NCBI RefSeq assembly: GCF_905475395.1
Contig: NC_058337.1
Span: forward strand, 83,446,368 to 83,510,367
Length of the DNA: 64,000 nucleotides
From: Chrysoperla carnea
Lineage: Eukaryota; Arthropoda; Insecta; Neuroptera; Chrysopidae
Reading direction: 5' to 3'
Shown here: positions 49,404-60,872 of the stretch, one piece after another
Numbering within the stretch: position 1 is the first letter of the stretch
Layout of the letters: each line of letters starts with the position of its first letter
Notes under the pieces: generated by a model
Told to the model about the DNA's origin: nothing
The model's database searches: none
The model's input: only the letters and a program-made list of their open reading frames with translations
Made by a program: the position numbers and the translations under genes

Positions 49404-52023
49404 TTACGTACAAACACCCGATGAATCAATCAAACTTCTTGCAATTAAATCAGCTGCCAATTCTGGTTTGCCTTCAAAATGACTGCGAACATGGAACATC
49501 AATTCAGTTTTACTGGTAAATTCTTGTCGGCATACAAAACATGCTTGACGTTCACCGGTATATTGGGGTACGGCTTGTGGTGTAAAACACGGTGCTACAG
49601 TTGGACATAATTGTTGTCCTAAGAGTACCTTACTATCCAAATGACTTCTGGCATGTGTACTCCATTCTTCACGATTCATGAATATTCTCCCACATAATTC
49701 ACATGTCCAATTTACTGGTGGTATATTCTGCGAACAAAAATTTCAAAAATAGTTTCTATACATATCTTAAAACCCGGGTTAATTCAACTCAACTATCATG
49801 GCGTTAATTAATGGATAGGCCTTTTTTGTAACTTGCATACTATTTTTGTTCAAAACTTGTTCGTTGTTTATCTCGAAAAAAAAATCTTTAACCATAGTTT
49901 ATATGAACTTTTATCTTATAAAAGGTACTGAAACAGCAACACTACGACCTGTACTTGTTCGTTACATTGGTAGACTATATCTGACCAGGACACAACTGTC
50001 TCCCATGGCAATTTATATAAATTTTACATACCCCCTGTTCCTAAACAACAAGAGTGTCCTTAAATCCACCGGCCTTTTCCTTAAACCTTCGAACATCTCT
50101 ATCTAAACCCCCCTCTAAAATACTGTCTGTCTGTCTGTATTACATCCCAACGTCTATGTATCGCGTCCTCATTTATTTTTTGAATTTTTCTTCTATTTAA
50201 AAAGAAAATAATAATAAAAATAATGTTTCCTTATATTGCAAAAATTCTAGCCTTAATTTATAGAAACTGAAATCCTAAAAAATCATTAAATTAATTTTTT
50301 ATTATTTTTATTCAAAATTTTATCATCGTCTATCTCAAAAACGGAAAGTCTTTTAAACATAGTTTCAAATTCATAGTTTATATGAACTTTTTCTATGTTC
50401 TTGTTCAAAGATTGAAGCCTTTTTTATGCCTGCATATAGATTTACTAATGTTTCATCATCTATTTCATATTGAATTATAATAATACATGATAATTAGTTG
50501 GGATGGAAGAATAAAAAATCCCTTAAATCCAAGCAAAAATTTCATTTACTCACAGTTTTATAAAGATCTTGTGCTGACGTTGCTTGTGCCGGAATTAAAC
50601 CTTGTTGAGTTGAATGTGCTGGCGCAATTTCTACTTCACATTTAGTGCGTTTCTCATCACTTGGTTTATCATTGCTGTTGACAGAATTTGTTGTAGTTGT
50701 TGCAGTTGCAGCTGTTGTTGCCGCGGCGGCAATTGCTGTGCGTTTTCCTAATGGCGCTATATTTGTAGGTGTCAAATGTTTTTGTTTATTCATATGTATT
50801 ACCTATAAAATAATCCTCCAAAATATTAGCAACAACAAGATAAAATTAATTAAGGATGTTAAGACTTGAATCTTGGCTCTGATAAAAACCACACTACTCA
50901 ATTGGTTATTTCTAATGGGCTTAAAGCATTAAACGAAAATTTTTCACAGAAAAATGATATGAATAAACATAAAAAGGGGAGCCAAAAAACTAGTCTTAAA
51001 ATTATTGTAAAAAATTTCTTACCAACTTATCCCTTCTTGCAAAAGCTTTTAAACATACTTCACATACATAAGGTTTTTCACCTGTATGTATTCTTAAATG
51101 AATTGTTAATTTATCCTTTCGTGCTAATCCTTTTCCACAAACAGGACATGAAAACGCTTTTGGTGTGTCAGAATTATCTACGTAAATAAAATGATTAAAA
51201 ATTCTTATTAAAATAACAAATAATTCAGAGGTAATAAATCTATATAGATTATATATAGTATAAATAAATATAAATAACACTCCGGACCAAAGTATTTTCT
51301 TCATACAGAAATATAGCCAACATTTCCCTCGCATGCCATTAATTCATGGCAATTCCTTAGTTTAAACATAGTATGTAAATGAACAAAGCATCATATATAC
51401 CTATACTATATTTGACACTTTCCAAAATTCTGTGACCTTCTTCGTGCTGGATATCATCGACAGCATTAAGTTTAAGGTTTTCATTAAATTAAAAAGAAAT
51501 GAACATTATTGTTTTGAAATTGGCGAATGAATTCGAAGATACTTTTGGTCATAGAAAAGTCAGTTGTGAAAAGAGCACCCGTTTTCTTTTGAAGTCAGTT
51601 ATATATGTAAAAAATAAAAAAAATTATATACAAACTTGAATTATTTGATTTATTTGAATTCTTCTTTGCTGGGGGATTCGGCTTGATGCCCGACAATGAC
51701 CCTCCCGGTGCATACGGCTCAGTGAATGGAATGACGCCTGGCTTTGGTATGTTACATGGTATTTCAGCCGATGAAGATGCTACTGATGTTGGCGTCCAGG
51801 AACCACCAATGGACTGTAACACACGAACACCTCCGTCATACCCCATTCCATCATCAGGAACTGTGAATGTGGAATCAGGTGTTACATTTTGTGAACTCAT
51901 TTTGTTCTGTTGTTCTCTACGACCTTGCTGCAAAGCAGCTACCGCAGCGACCTGCTGTTGGAGGGCAGCCGACTGTGCTTGAAGGTATGCCACGCGTTGT
52001 TGTTCTTCTTGAACCTTGTCCAT
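49404..52023 (-). CDS. C2H2 zinc-finger protein, four coding exons
   Basis: This is probably a DNA-binding nuclear regulator; I cannot name the orthologue. Coding exons are 52023-51636, 51177-51023, 50802-50554 and 49727-49404, with intron phases 1, 0 and 0. The product is 371 aa. Residues 1-45 are glutamine- and alanine-rich and helical, probably coiled coil. A low-complexity linker follows. Two adjacent fingers ([10 protein letters not shown]..., [10 protein letters not shown]...) are joined by a canonical HTGEKPY linker. The second finger is completed across the exon 2/3 junction ([14 protein letters not shown]). After an Ala/Thr-rich segment come two separated fingers: [10 protein letters not shown]...HARSH and ACFVCRQEF...HVRSH. 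The first intron uses donor GTTTGT, chosen because its phase fits. All other sites are standard. Confidence 0.88.
49728..50553 (-). other. Last intron of the zinc-finger gene, with repeat sequence
   Basis: It contains two related blocks (about 49856-49915 and 50315-50400) sharing ATCTCAAAAA...CATAGTTTATATGAACTTTT, and a CTGT microsatellite at 50124-50138. This looks like a dispersed repeat inserted in the intron. Confidence 0.5.
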
Positions 52024-53242
52024 CTTTTATTTATCGTATCTAAATCACAAGAATGAAATTGTATTTATAAAAAATTAGGCATATTTTAAAGGTGGTAGAA
52101 AGAATTAATTAGAATCGTTTATATTTTGATATTTTAAAAGGATCAGTTTTGAGATAAAAACTCCAATATTTCGCTTGTTTAGCAGGATATGACAAAAAGA
52201 TAAATTTGAAATGTTGCCATTTTTTGGGCAGCTGAGACTTAATTAGTTTAAGCCATCGTAGTAATAACGAAAAATGTATTCAATGCCTATTGAGCTTTTA
52301 GAAAAAGTTTGGCCAACGTTTTAATTTTATGTAAAATCAATTTAAAGCTGTAAAAAACACATGCTTGCAAAGATAAATTACATAACGATTGAGTTTTGCA
52401 TATTGTAAACTAATTGAACGAACTATAACTCTATTGAAAGATGTCACTAGTATACACTCAAGTTTTTTTCCATATTATTATTCTAGTTGAGCTTTACGAA
52501 TATACATTTCATAGAATTGTATGGAACTGTAAACAAGAGCCTAACTTTTTCTGATTTTTATGATTTCAAAATTCCAAAAACATTTTCATCCTTATTTTAT
52601 TCTAAAATTTAAATTTAAATTTTCTTCCTTTTTTTTTGTTTTTAAATTTCTAGGAAAAAACTAAAAACTGTTTAATTTCAAGCTGCGAATTTTTCAAAAT
52701 ATGTTATTTCCTAAGAGCTGTAAAAAAACAATTAAATGTCCTATTTAATTTAATTAAATAGGGTATTAGATAAATAGAAATTAATTAAATATATTAAATT
52801 TCTATAAACTAAATGAAGTAATTTATATTCGCAAATTAAATAAAATTGTTTATATTTTATAAATATAAATTAAATAATATTTTAAATTTAAAACTCATTG
52901 AATAAAAAATTTTAAAAATAACTTTTTTTTAAAATTCAATTATTCATAAAAAGAAATAAAAAAATTAAATAAATAAATTTTAAAAAGTCTTTAAAAAAAA
53001 TTTAATAATTTTCTTTCATATGTTAAAATAAAATAACTATTAAACCCGATCAGGAAATGGATAATGATTACATTTGTTTTTCCTAGATTGACTGGTTGCA
53101 TATTATAATGTACATATATATAATATAAATACGGCATTTCCATATTTATAAATACTAAAATACTTTTTCTCATTAATAAGCAATTAAAATAGGAAATATA
53201 ATGATACAAAACACAAAAATTTACAATAAAAAATGGACTTAC

Positions 53243-53330
53243 TTCGCTAATCAAAATGAAAAGAAAGTGAAAATAAAGCCTGAACAGACACAAGGCCAAG
53301 GTCTGTCGTTTTCACTTTCAGCTTTCACTC
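53243..53330 (-). other. Possible 5' untranslated exon of the zinc-finger gene
   Basis: A strong donor, GAA/GTAAGT, has its G at 53242. Upstream of the coding ATG an acceptor (TTCTTGTGATTTAG) ends about 52040. Together they suggest a non-coding first exon here. Its start is not determined. Confidence 0.4.
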
Positions 53331-55066
53331 GTTATTTCCATATTGATATTATATTAATATATATATATTTATATTATTAACAAAATACTATTCGATACAA
53401 CATTTATTTACGAAATTATTTTCGTAGTAAATTCGAATATTTCACAAAATAATTTTATATTAATTTTTTTTTTATAAATATAATTAAACAATTAGGAACT
53501 AACACACTGTTTTAACGTAAACCCCCGTTGTCCGATCGCAAATACGATACATTCGTAACCTGCAGGAAAAACTGTTTCGCACATTTTCATGCATAAACCA
53601 ATCATGATCGGGTATCCTCGTTTATTCCTGTATAAACTTCAAATAAAGAAAATTATTTTCTAATTTGTAATAAGAATGCGTGATAATTATGTTAATAAAT
53701 TTAAATAACAATAAATATTCTAAAAAATCGATTTTCAAATAACTTTGACATAATTTTCGTATAGTTTTCAGTAATAATTTTAATTCATTTTCATTAAATT
53801 TAAAACGTTAATAATTTAATTCGAAAAAAATTTAATAGTTAGAAATTAAAATGAAAATATTCTTAATTAATATTAATATAAATTGTAACAAAATGCATTA
53901 ATGTTAGAAAACACGAAGTATTCCGATCGGTTACGATCTTAACATACTCGTGTAACACACCCGCCTTTCTCGCTAAGGGAAGATCAATAAGCCAGCGATT
54001 TGTGCTTCAAAGCGGGGATATATATTTCTTCCTTATAGCTAAACAATGATAGAGCAAACACCTCTATCTATCTATATCCATGTACCTATAGAAGTATAGA
54101 TAGATATAAAATAGAATAAACAGTAAAGTTTATTCATTTTAAAACCGGTTCAATATAATTTAATTGCATTCTCAAACATAATAAATTTTTTTAATAGAAT
54201 TTTCGAACTAATTTATTTTTGGAAAATGTATTTTCAAATAAATAACTTTTTTATATGCTTCAACTGCAAGAATGTTTTTCATTCCTTAGTTTGCAACGAT
54301 TAGAAATATTGATTGTAGAAAAAAATTTAAATTGTTAGGTGAAATGACCTAATTAATCGATTCCCGCAAATCTATCTATTATCTTTAATGGCCAAAAATA
54401 GTCATGATAATGAATGTCTAAATTATTGTCCTTTCGTATCGCTAGGCTAATAAGTAGCAAAATTTCAGATGAATTATCGTAGGCAAGTTAAAATATAATA
54501 AGAAGATAAAAAAAAGGAATTTCTAAATTTCTCGAAAACGGTTAAATGTTGGGAGTTATTACACAATTTGAAAATCACGGAAAATTAACGATTTTCAAAT
54601 GCAGGTAAAAATGATGTCCGAGCTCGTTTAAAAAATTAAGCCTCATTTGATAGAATTATATAAATCACATTTTCTTTAAGATTTGTTTTTCGACTATTTT
54701 AACTTTTACAAATCTTTCTTTTCTTAAGATTCTAAGATATCAACTAAACTTATTGGTATCAAAGACTCCGGCCAATATAACTAAATCTTTTATCTATGAC
54801 TCCGGCATTGGAAAATTCACCACTGTAAGAACAAAAATCATTTGTAAAAGAAATCGGAACCAAAAAATATTTCAGGCTAAATGCTCTGATTATTCTCTAA
54901 TTTTCTAAATCCTCAACCTCGAAATTTTTCCACTATTTAATTTTAAAGCACTTTGTAGAATTCGAATAGAAAAAATACAACATAATTACGTAAAAGATTT
55001 TTTATTTCTTGAATTAATTAAATTACATTACGAATTAAATTCTTAATACAAAAACTTAAAATATTG
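53331..55066. other. Intergenic region upstream of the zinc-finger gene
   Basis: AT-rich, with locally GC-richer patches at 53520-53620 and 53930-54010 that could be regulatory. An imperfect hairpin of TCTATCTATCTAT and ATAGATAGATA lies at 54063-54107. No gene recognised. Confidence 0.4.
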
Positions 55067-55072
55067 TTTATT
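55067..55072 (-). terminator. Polyadenylation signal of SF3A3
   Basis: AATAAA on the - strand begins at the base directly after the TAA stop (55075-55073), implying a very short 3' untranslated region. Confidence 0.7.
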
Positions 55073-58000
55073 TTATAATAATCCTTGCCGTTTAAGATCT
55101 TCATACGTTTTACGATTTACAACATTTCCTAAAGAGTCTTCATATTCTTCTTCTTGTTCCGGTTGCCAACGTTCTGCTTGTTTTTGTGTTTTTAATTTTT
55201 CCCATACTGTATATAAAAAGACAAATTATTAAAAAAATTTTGATGATTAGAAACAAAATGATGATTAGAAATTAAAAACACTTACAAGCCAGCGCATCTT
55301 CAATTTGTGTTACGTTAGCGAAATGTGCTGTATTTGGAATACCTAAACAACGCATTCCATGGGCATGTCGCCATTCTGCAAAATGTTTTTGGAATGCTTT
55401 TGGTCCTTTATAAATATAATTACCACATATTTCACAATTGTAGCTAATATTTAATCCATGTAATTTGTATAACCAATACGGAATAGGCTGAAAATTAAAA
55501 TTTTGTATAAAAAATAATGTCTTAAAGTTGAATAAATACTTTAGGACGGAAAGGAAAATTCTCCTGGGAAATCTTGAATCATAATTTAATGATTAAGTTA
55601 TAAAACTCAACCAATAAATTGTGCAATCACAGGGAGTTTAACAATATTCGCTGGAAAATGTATTTTACCTTTCCATCCCAACCCAAAGGTAAATTTTTAG
55701 GATTATGTGGTATATCATCTGCATCATCATCCACACTTTCTTCGCCGCTACTTTCAGCATCACTTTCATCACGTTCACCTTCTGTTCGAGCTTGTTTCCG
55801 CTGTACATTTTCTTTTGTTGCCGCTCTTTGTACAGATATTAACTCGGTCAATCGGTAAACTTGTGCTTCCAATGATGCAATATCTCGTTGTCGTTCAATT
55901 TCTTTACTTTTACCCGCTTTACCAGGTTTAGTTTTTGCCATTAACGATGGGTCAAGTGTTTTTAAACCTTTTGTTGAAAACAATCTTTGTGCTCTTTCTT
56001 CTAAGGTCCTTTAAATTAAAATATATACATATAACTTAATTCGTTTTAATATAGTTAAAAGATTGATTTATGAAAAATACAAACCCTCCACACTTCAATC
56101 CTAAAGCCATTAACGCCGACTTTAAACGATCAAGACCAAGTGATGCTAATTCCTCCCAACTGGAAAATGCAGATAGTTCTAAATGTGCTCCGACATGTGT
56201 TAAAGCAGAACCAGCTTCTTTCTGAACAGGGAAAAAACTATCTTAGGTTAAATTCTTAATCTGGCTTTCGTCAGAAGCCAATTGTAATATTTGCTAAGTT
56301 ATGCTATTTATTATCAAGTAAATAACCTCAAGTTTGATACTTTATTTAAAAATAATTTTTCTTTCAGGATTCTAAGTTCAAAATATTTAACGTAAAGAAT
56401 GCAAATTCAACTTTTTTGGCTTAATCGGTTGAATTTGAAATGAAAATTTGAGATCCAACTTTTTGTTATTCGAACTGTATTAGAGAATTATTCGAGTACC
56501 GCCTATTAGCGGGTTTCTAATGAAAACACTGATCTATTATAACTGTGCATTGAAATACTTACAGGCCATCCAACAAAAGTACCATTTTCCCATTGTGTAT
56601 AAAAGTTTTCCAAAGTTGTATTAATTTCATGATCGAGATCCAATAATGGTCGTACTCGAGCAATATAGTTTTGTAAATATTCTAAAAGTGCGCATAAGTA
56701 TCGACGATATTCACCATTTTTACGTTCTTTTGGAATATCAAATAATTGATCAAATGTACTCAAATATGTTATATAATCGACTTTCTGCAAAAAAAAAATA
56801 CGTTTAGAACAAATCTCAAAGATCGAATCGAAATACGCAAACTTTAACAAAACCAAATTTAAATTTTGTTCAATTTTACTACGCTTAATAATCACTATTA
56901 CTAATTCTTTAAATGTTACAATCTTGAATAAAATAATACACAACACCACATAAGCTTTTATTAAGCATTATTAAAAATACCATAAGTTATAGAGCCAAAA
57001 AGAACTCATGTTTGTATTATCCTCCAAAAACGATTTACTTCGAAGGCTATTCGAAACATGTACCTAGCGTGTATTTAGCGCGAATGGTCTGCGAGGTTTA
57101 GCACCTTTCGTTGGCCTGTGATGAAATAAATATGCTAAATGCATGCTAGGTAGACGCTTGTGTATGAATAATGTCCCTCTTATTTTTAACGTGAGTGTCG
57201 CGTTAAAATAATTTTGAGTAGATAATTAGCTTAAACAGAATATTATCTAATTTTTTTGAAGAAAAATAAATATTTGTGATTGTCGTTCATTCACTGATCA
57301 TATGAAAATCTGAGGAAAGCTCCAAAAACTTACACAATGTTCTTTTCACACTGATCATCTACTCCAAATTATATTCACGTAAGACTCTCGCTAAACATAC
57401 GATAGTGTCCGTATAGCCCCTAATCCTTATTTTTATTTAAAATAACTTTGTTTGCTTTATTCAATATGGTATAACAGTGAGTATTTCACATTGGCATGTA
57501 TATATTTTAAAAAAATTCGAAAATCAAACCTCAATTCCCTTCAAATTGATGTATTTTTCATAACATTCGTGAAGATCTAAATATTTTCCATAACCTTCTT
57601 CGTCAGTAAATTCGATAAAATCTACAAGTACACAAAGACAATGGATAAAAATTAGTTTAAATAACGAATAATATGTAAACGAATTATTATTGACATCGCT
57701 TACTGGACATTTCTTCGGTTGGATTTTCACGCATTTTAGCAATTTCTTCGAATTCAACAGACATCGGTACACATATTTCATTCGGATGACGTCTATGGAA
57801 ATCTTTAATCTGTCGTAATCGTCCATAAAACTCATGGAATTCATTTGGGCCAGTCAACGAAGCTACTTCTTGTTTTCGTAAACCATCTTTGTCCTCATAT
57901 AATTCACGTAAATTGGAAGTGCTTGTCATGTACTGTTCCAAGAGCATTTTAAGGCGATGATCTGAGTTAATTGCATCTCGATACTACAAAATTTATTAGA

Positions 58001-58148
58001 TATCAATTTTTACGAAAGTATTTATAACCTAAAAATACAAAACATTACTTACGCTTGTTTTCTTGTGTAACATTTCTTTCACCATTGCATCCATCAAACG
58101 TTCTCGTTCCTCATGATATCGCCTTTGCTGCTCTAAAATTGTTTCCAT
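55073..58148 (-). CDS. SF3A3: Splicing factor 3A subunit 3 (SF3a60)
   Basis: This is the SF3a60 subunit of the SF3a complex in the U2 snRNP, needed for branch-site recognition in the nucleus. Eight exons: 58148-58053, 57983-57704, 57621-57530, 56784-56563, 56221-56085, 56008-55669, 55487-55286 and 55206-55073. They give 500 aa, against 501 in human, and every junction keeps frame. The start [20 protein letters not shown] is nearly identical to the human one. Also visible are the conserved IPKERKN region, the SAP-like segment [20 protein letters not shown] (exon 5), an acidic stretch, and the matrin-type zinc finger near residues 401-432 (CEICGNY...[10 protein letters not shown]). The end is [12 protein letters not shown]. 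Intron 3 has a weak donor (GTTTGA), but protein alignment fixes it. The Drosophila orthologue is noisette. Confidence 0.98.
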
Positions 58149-59341
58149 ATTTATTTTGTCAAAATTCTTAAAAATAATATAATAAAAAATCTTGCAATTA
58201 AAACTTTCATAAAACTCTGTTTTTAATTACAGATGTCTTAGACATCTATAGTAAACTCTGTTTTTAATCACAGATGTCTATAGTAATCGGATCGCTGCAC
58301 CATTAATAAAGTCAAATGTCAAACATAATATAACTCATCTTTACAATTACGTTGCAACTATATGATGAGAGCCTAGAAGGTTAACTCCAGTTCTATTGTT
58401 TAAACAAATACTATGTGGAATTCCAGAGAATGTATTACTTCCTCTTTGAGGATTGATAATTTATATGCGAGCTCACTTTATGTCAGAGATGGACGGTTTG
58501 AAAGTGTCAACTTCCCAGCCCCTTCCTTGTTTTAAATGGATAATAACATGTTTTTAGTATTTTTTTAAGGTTTAGGAACATCCACAGCCCCTTCTGAATT
58601 GAGCAAGAGGTTTGAAAATTTATAAAGGTGTGGTTTTTTAGAGGTTTCAACTTTCCAGGACTTCTACCCACTTTTTGTTTCGAAATATAATTGTTTTGTC
58701 ACGGATTTTTTAGTGCAGTTTAGTTTGTCCATTGAATTAAGTATTTTCGGTAGTGTTAACTCTACAGTCCCACTTCTTGCTCTTTTATGTAAAAATATCA
58801 TGTGCGCCTAATCGAAATTATTTTAAACTTTTTGTATATTGAATCCATCTGTACTTTATTTCAGCGATCCAATCAATGTACGATTGCATTTGTCTTCAAG
58901 AAACAAACTTCAGTGGGAATATTGTCAAACAATATCAAAGTAATATTAAATAATCAAGAACTATGTCTATCGACCTTCTTAAGAGTGTCAATTTTTTAGA
59001 TAAAATTTAGCAAATTAATGTTTTGTAAATTGTAGTCGTTAATGACCTCGATGTTAAAAAGCGACTTTAAATAAATAAATAATAATAATTCAGCGATCTA
59101 GATTGATTCAAGACATTAATGATTTTGAGTCACAATTGTCTTTTTATTTTTAAATACATTCCATAGATGGCATTAGCGATTTATATTTTTGGGAAATATA
59201 AAAAAGTAATTTAAATGTTGAATCTTTTTACTAATTCTAAAAATTTTGTAACACGTATTATAAGATGAAAGAAGATATAGGACATTAAAATAAAAATCCA
59301 AAATTTTCTAATAGAATTTATATTTAAAATAATATTAACAA
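58149..59341. other. Intergenic region between TSR2 and SF3A3
   Basis: No gene recognised. ACTCTGTTTTTAAT(C/T)ACAGATGTCT is duplicated in tandem at about 58214-58278. The SF3A3 promoter should lie here, but no TATA box stands out. Confidence 0.5.
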
Positions 59342-60166
59342 CTATCTTTTTCGTTTTCCTTTAATAGTCGTCCATCCGTCTTCTTCTGGTTCTTCCATTG
59401 GAGACTCTTCAACTTCCATATCACCTTCCTGGACCCTAGATGAGTGTGCATTTTGAGATTGTGAGGGAGATGTTATGCTAACACCGCTTCGAGTAGGTAA
59501 CTTATTAAATTCTGTTTCATATTCATTGATTTTGCCTTCTTTCAACAAACAAATAAACCTATAAAGAATTCTTGAAATTTCTTTAGGACTGTTATCTTCA
59601 CATTCTGTGTGAAAATCTTCCTCCAAAGTCTCTAATAAAATATCTTCAATTAATTCTTCTGTGATATTATTTTCCTTACAGCAAACATCTACCAGATAAG
59701 TCTCAAGATCGTTTGCTATCTGAAAAATAATTTAAGCAATTACAGGATTTTAAGATAATATGGGTTTCGGGGTAATAAAAACTATGAACATTAGGTTTTC
59801 TTAAAAATGCTCTTATCACTTCGAGAAAATGGTAGTTTGGTAAGTGATTTTCAAAAAGTTTGAATACCTTCTCTCTTGATTTCTGAATGTAAGAGACAAT
59901 CTATTTTGATTCCAGAATATCGAATTATAATTGAAATTTCAAAACTACTACTCAACACCTTTAAGCATAAACCCGAAGTTCAGAGTTTTATTCGAGTTCT
60001 TCCAGAAAGGGGTTACATTTATAGCAGTTAATATTTTTATTGCTTTTCTAACCTGTCTACTTAATGGTCCGCCCATTCCATGGTCTATCGCTAATTGTAA
60101 AGCAGTCCAATTATTAAATATTTGATTTACAACCATTTGAAATTGTTGATGAATTACTGTAGCCAT
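59342..60166 (-). CDS. TSR2: Pre-rRNA-processing protein TSR2
   Basis: TSR2 is the escort chaperone of ribosomal protein eS26 and is needed for 20S pre-rRNA maturation and 40S assembly. Exon 1 (60166-60053, 38 codons) starts MATVIHQQFQMVVNQIFNNW and ends at CAG/GTTAGA. Exon 2 (59719-59342) follows TTTTTCAG in phase 0. The product is 163 aa (human 191). The N-terminal conserved region is WTALQLAIDHGMGGPLSRQ, then IANDLETYLVD; the second G of the family's WGG region is replaced in part. The end has an acidic stretch followed by EEDGWTTIKGKRKR, the typical TSR2 tail (human EDGWTIVRRKK). The match at both ends makes the call firm. It is head-to-head with the next gene. Confidence 0.93.
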
Positions 60167-60772
60167 TTTTAATCACCTTTTCTTTGACAATTTTAACAAT
60201 TATTTTAGTTAAGTAGGCATGTGTTCATTTTGACACATCGTGACTTTCCGTGCTTCATCGGCGAAAGTATAAACTGTTAAGCTCCTTTAAAAATTTGCAA
60301 AAAAATAAAAGCATTGATAGGAATTTTTATAAATTTGTATTTATTTGGATTTAAAATGAGCTTTAAAAATATGTAGGTCTGAAATTTTAAAATAAGCCTG
60401 AAAATTGAATGTAGTGTAAAATGTTATGCAACTGTCCTTTGGTTGATTGTTGCATGATGTATAAACGTAACAGCTAATTATGACATAATATGGAATAGAG
60501 ATGGAGTTGTAATATTTTGCAGTAGTTGTACTTCCTAGTCGTAATAATGATGTAATAGTGTATTAGGAAATACACAGTTACAGAATAACAAGGAACTTGC
60601 ACGCATAAAGACGTGCAGGTGTGATTTTCAAAACGTCCCCATCGTTGACACATAAACAGTCAAATAAAATAAAGTTTAAAATCAAAATAGACGTAGTTGT
60701 TTATGAATAAAATATAACAATGTTGTTTACGTGATATTTGTTTATTTTGTAGTGTTGCGAAGGTGATATTCA
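60167..60772. promoter_or_regulatory. Shared 5' region of TSR2 and the divergent gene
   Basis: About 700 bases separate the two divergent start codons (60166 and 60873), with no other gene. No TATA box stands out on either side, as is usual for housekeeping genes. Regulation through a common region is inferred from geometry only. Confidence 0.45.
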
Positions 60773-60872
60773 GTAGTGTTGGTCGGTATTGTCGGTCTCT
60801 ATAGACAAGCTGTGTGTTGAGTGAAAATTTTGGTTTGGTGAGTGTAGTGAGAGGAAAGAGAAAGGGCATATA

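Noticed and set aside
51683-51982. 99-aa frame on the + strand
   Set aside because: It is antisense to coding exon 1 of the zinc-finger gene.
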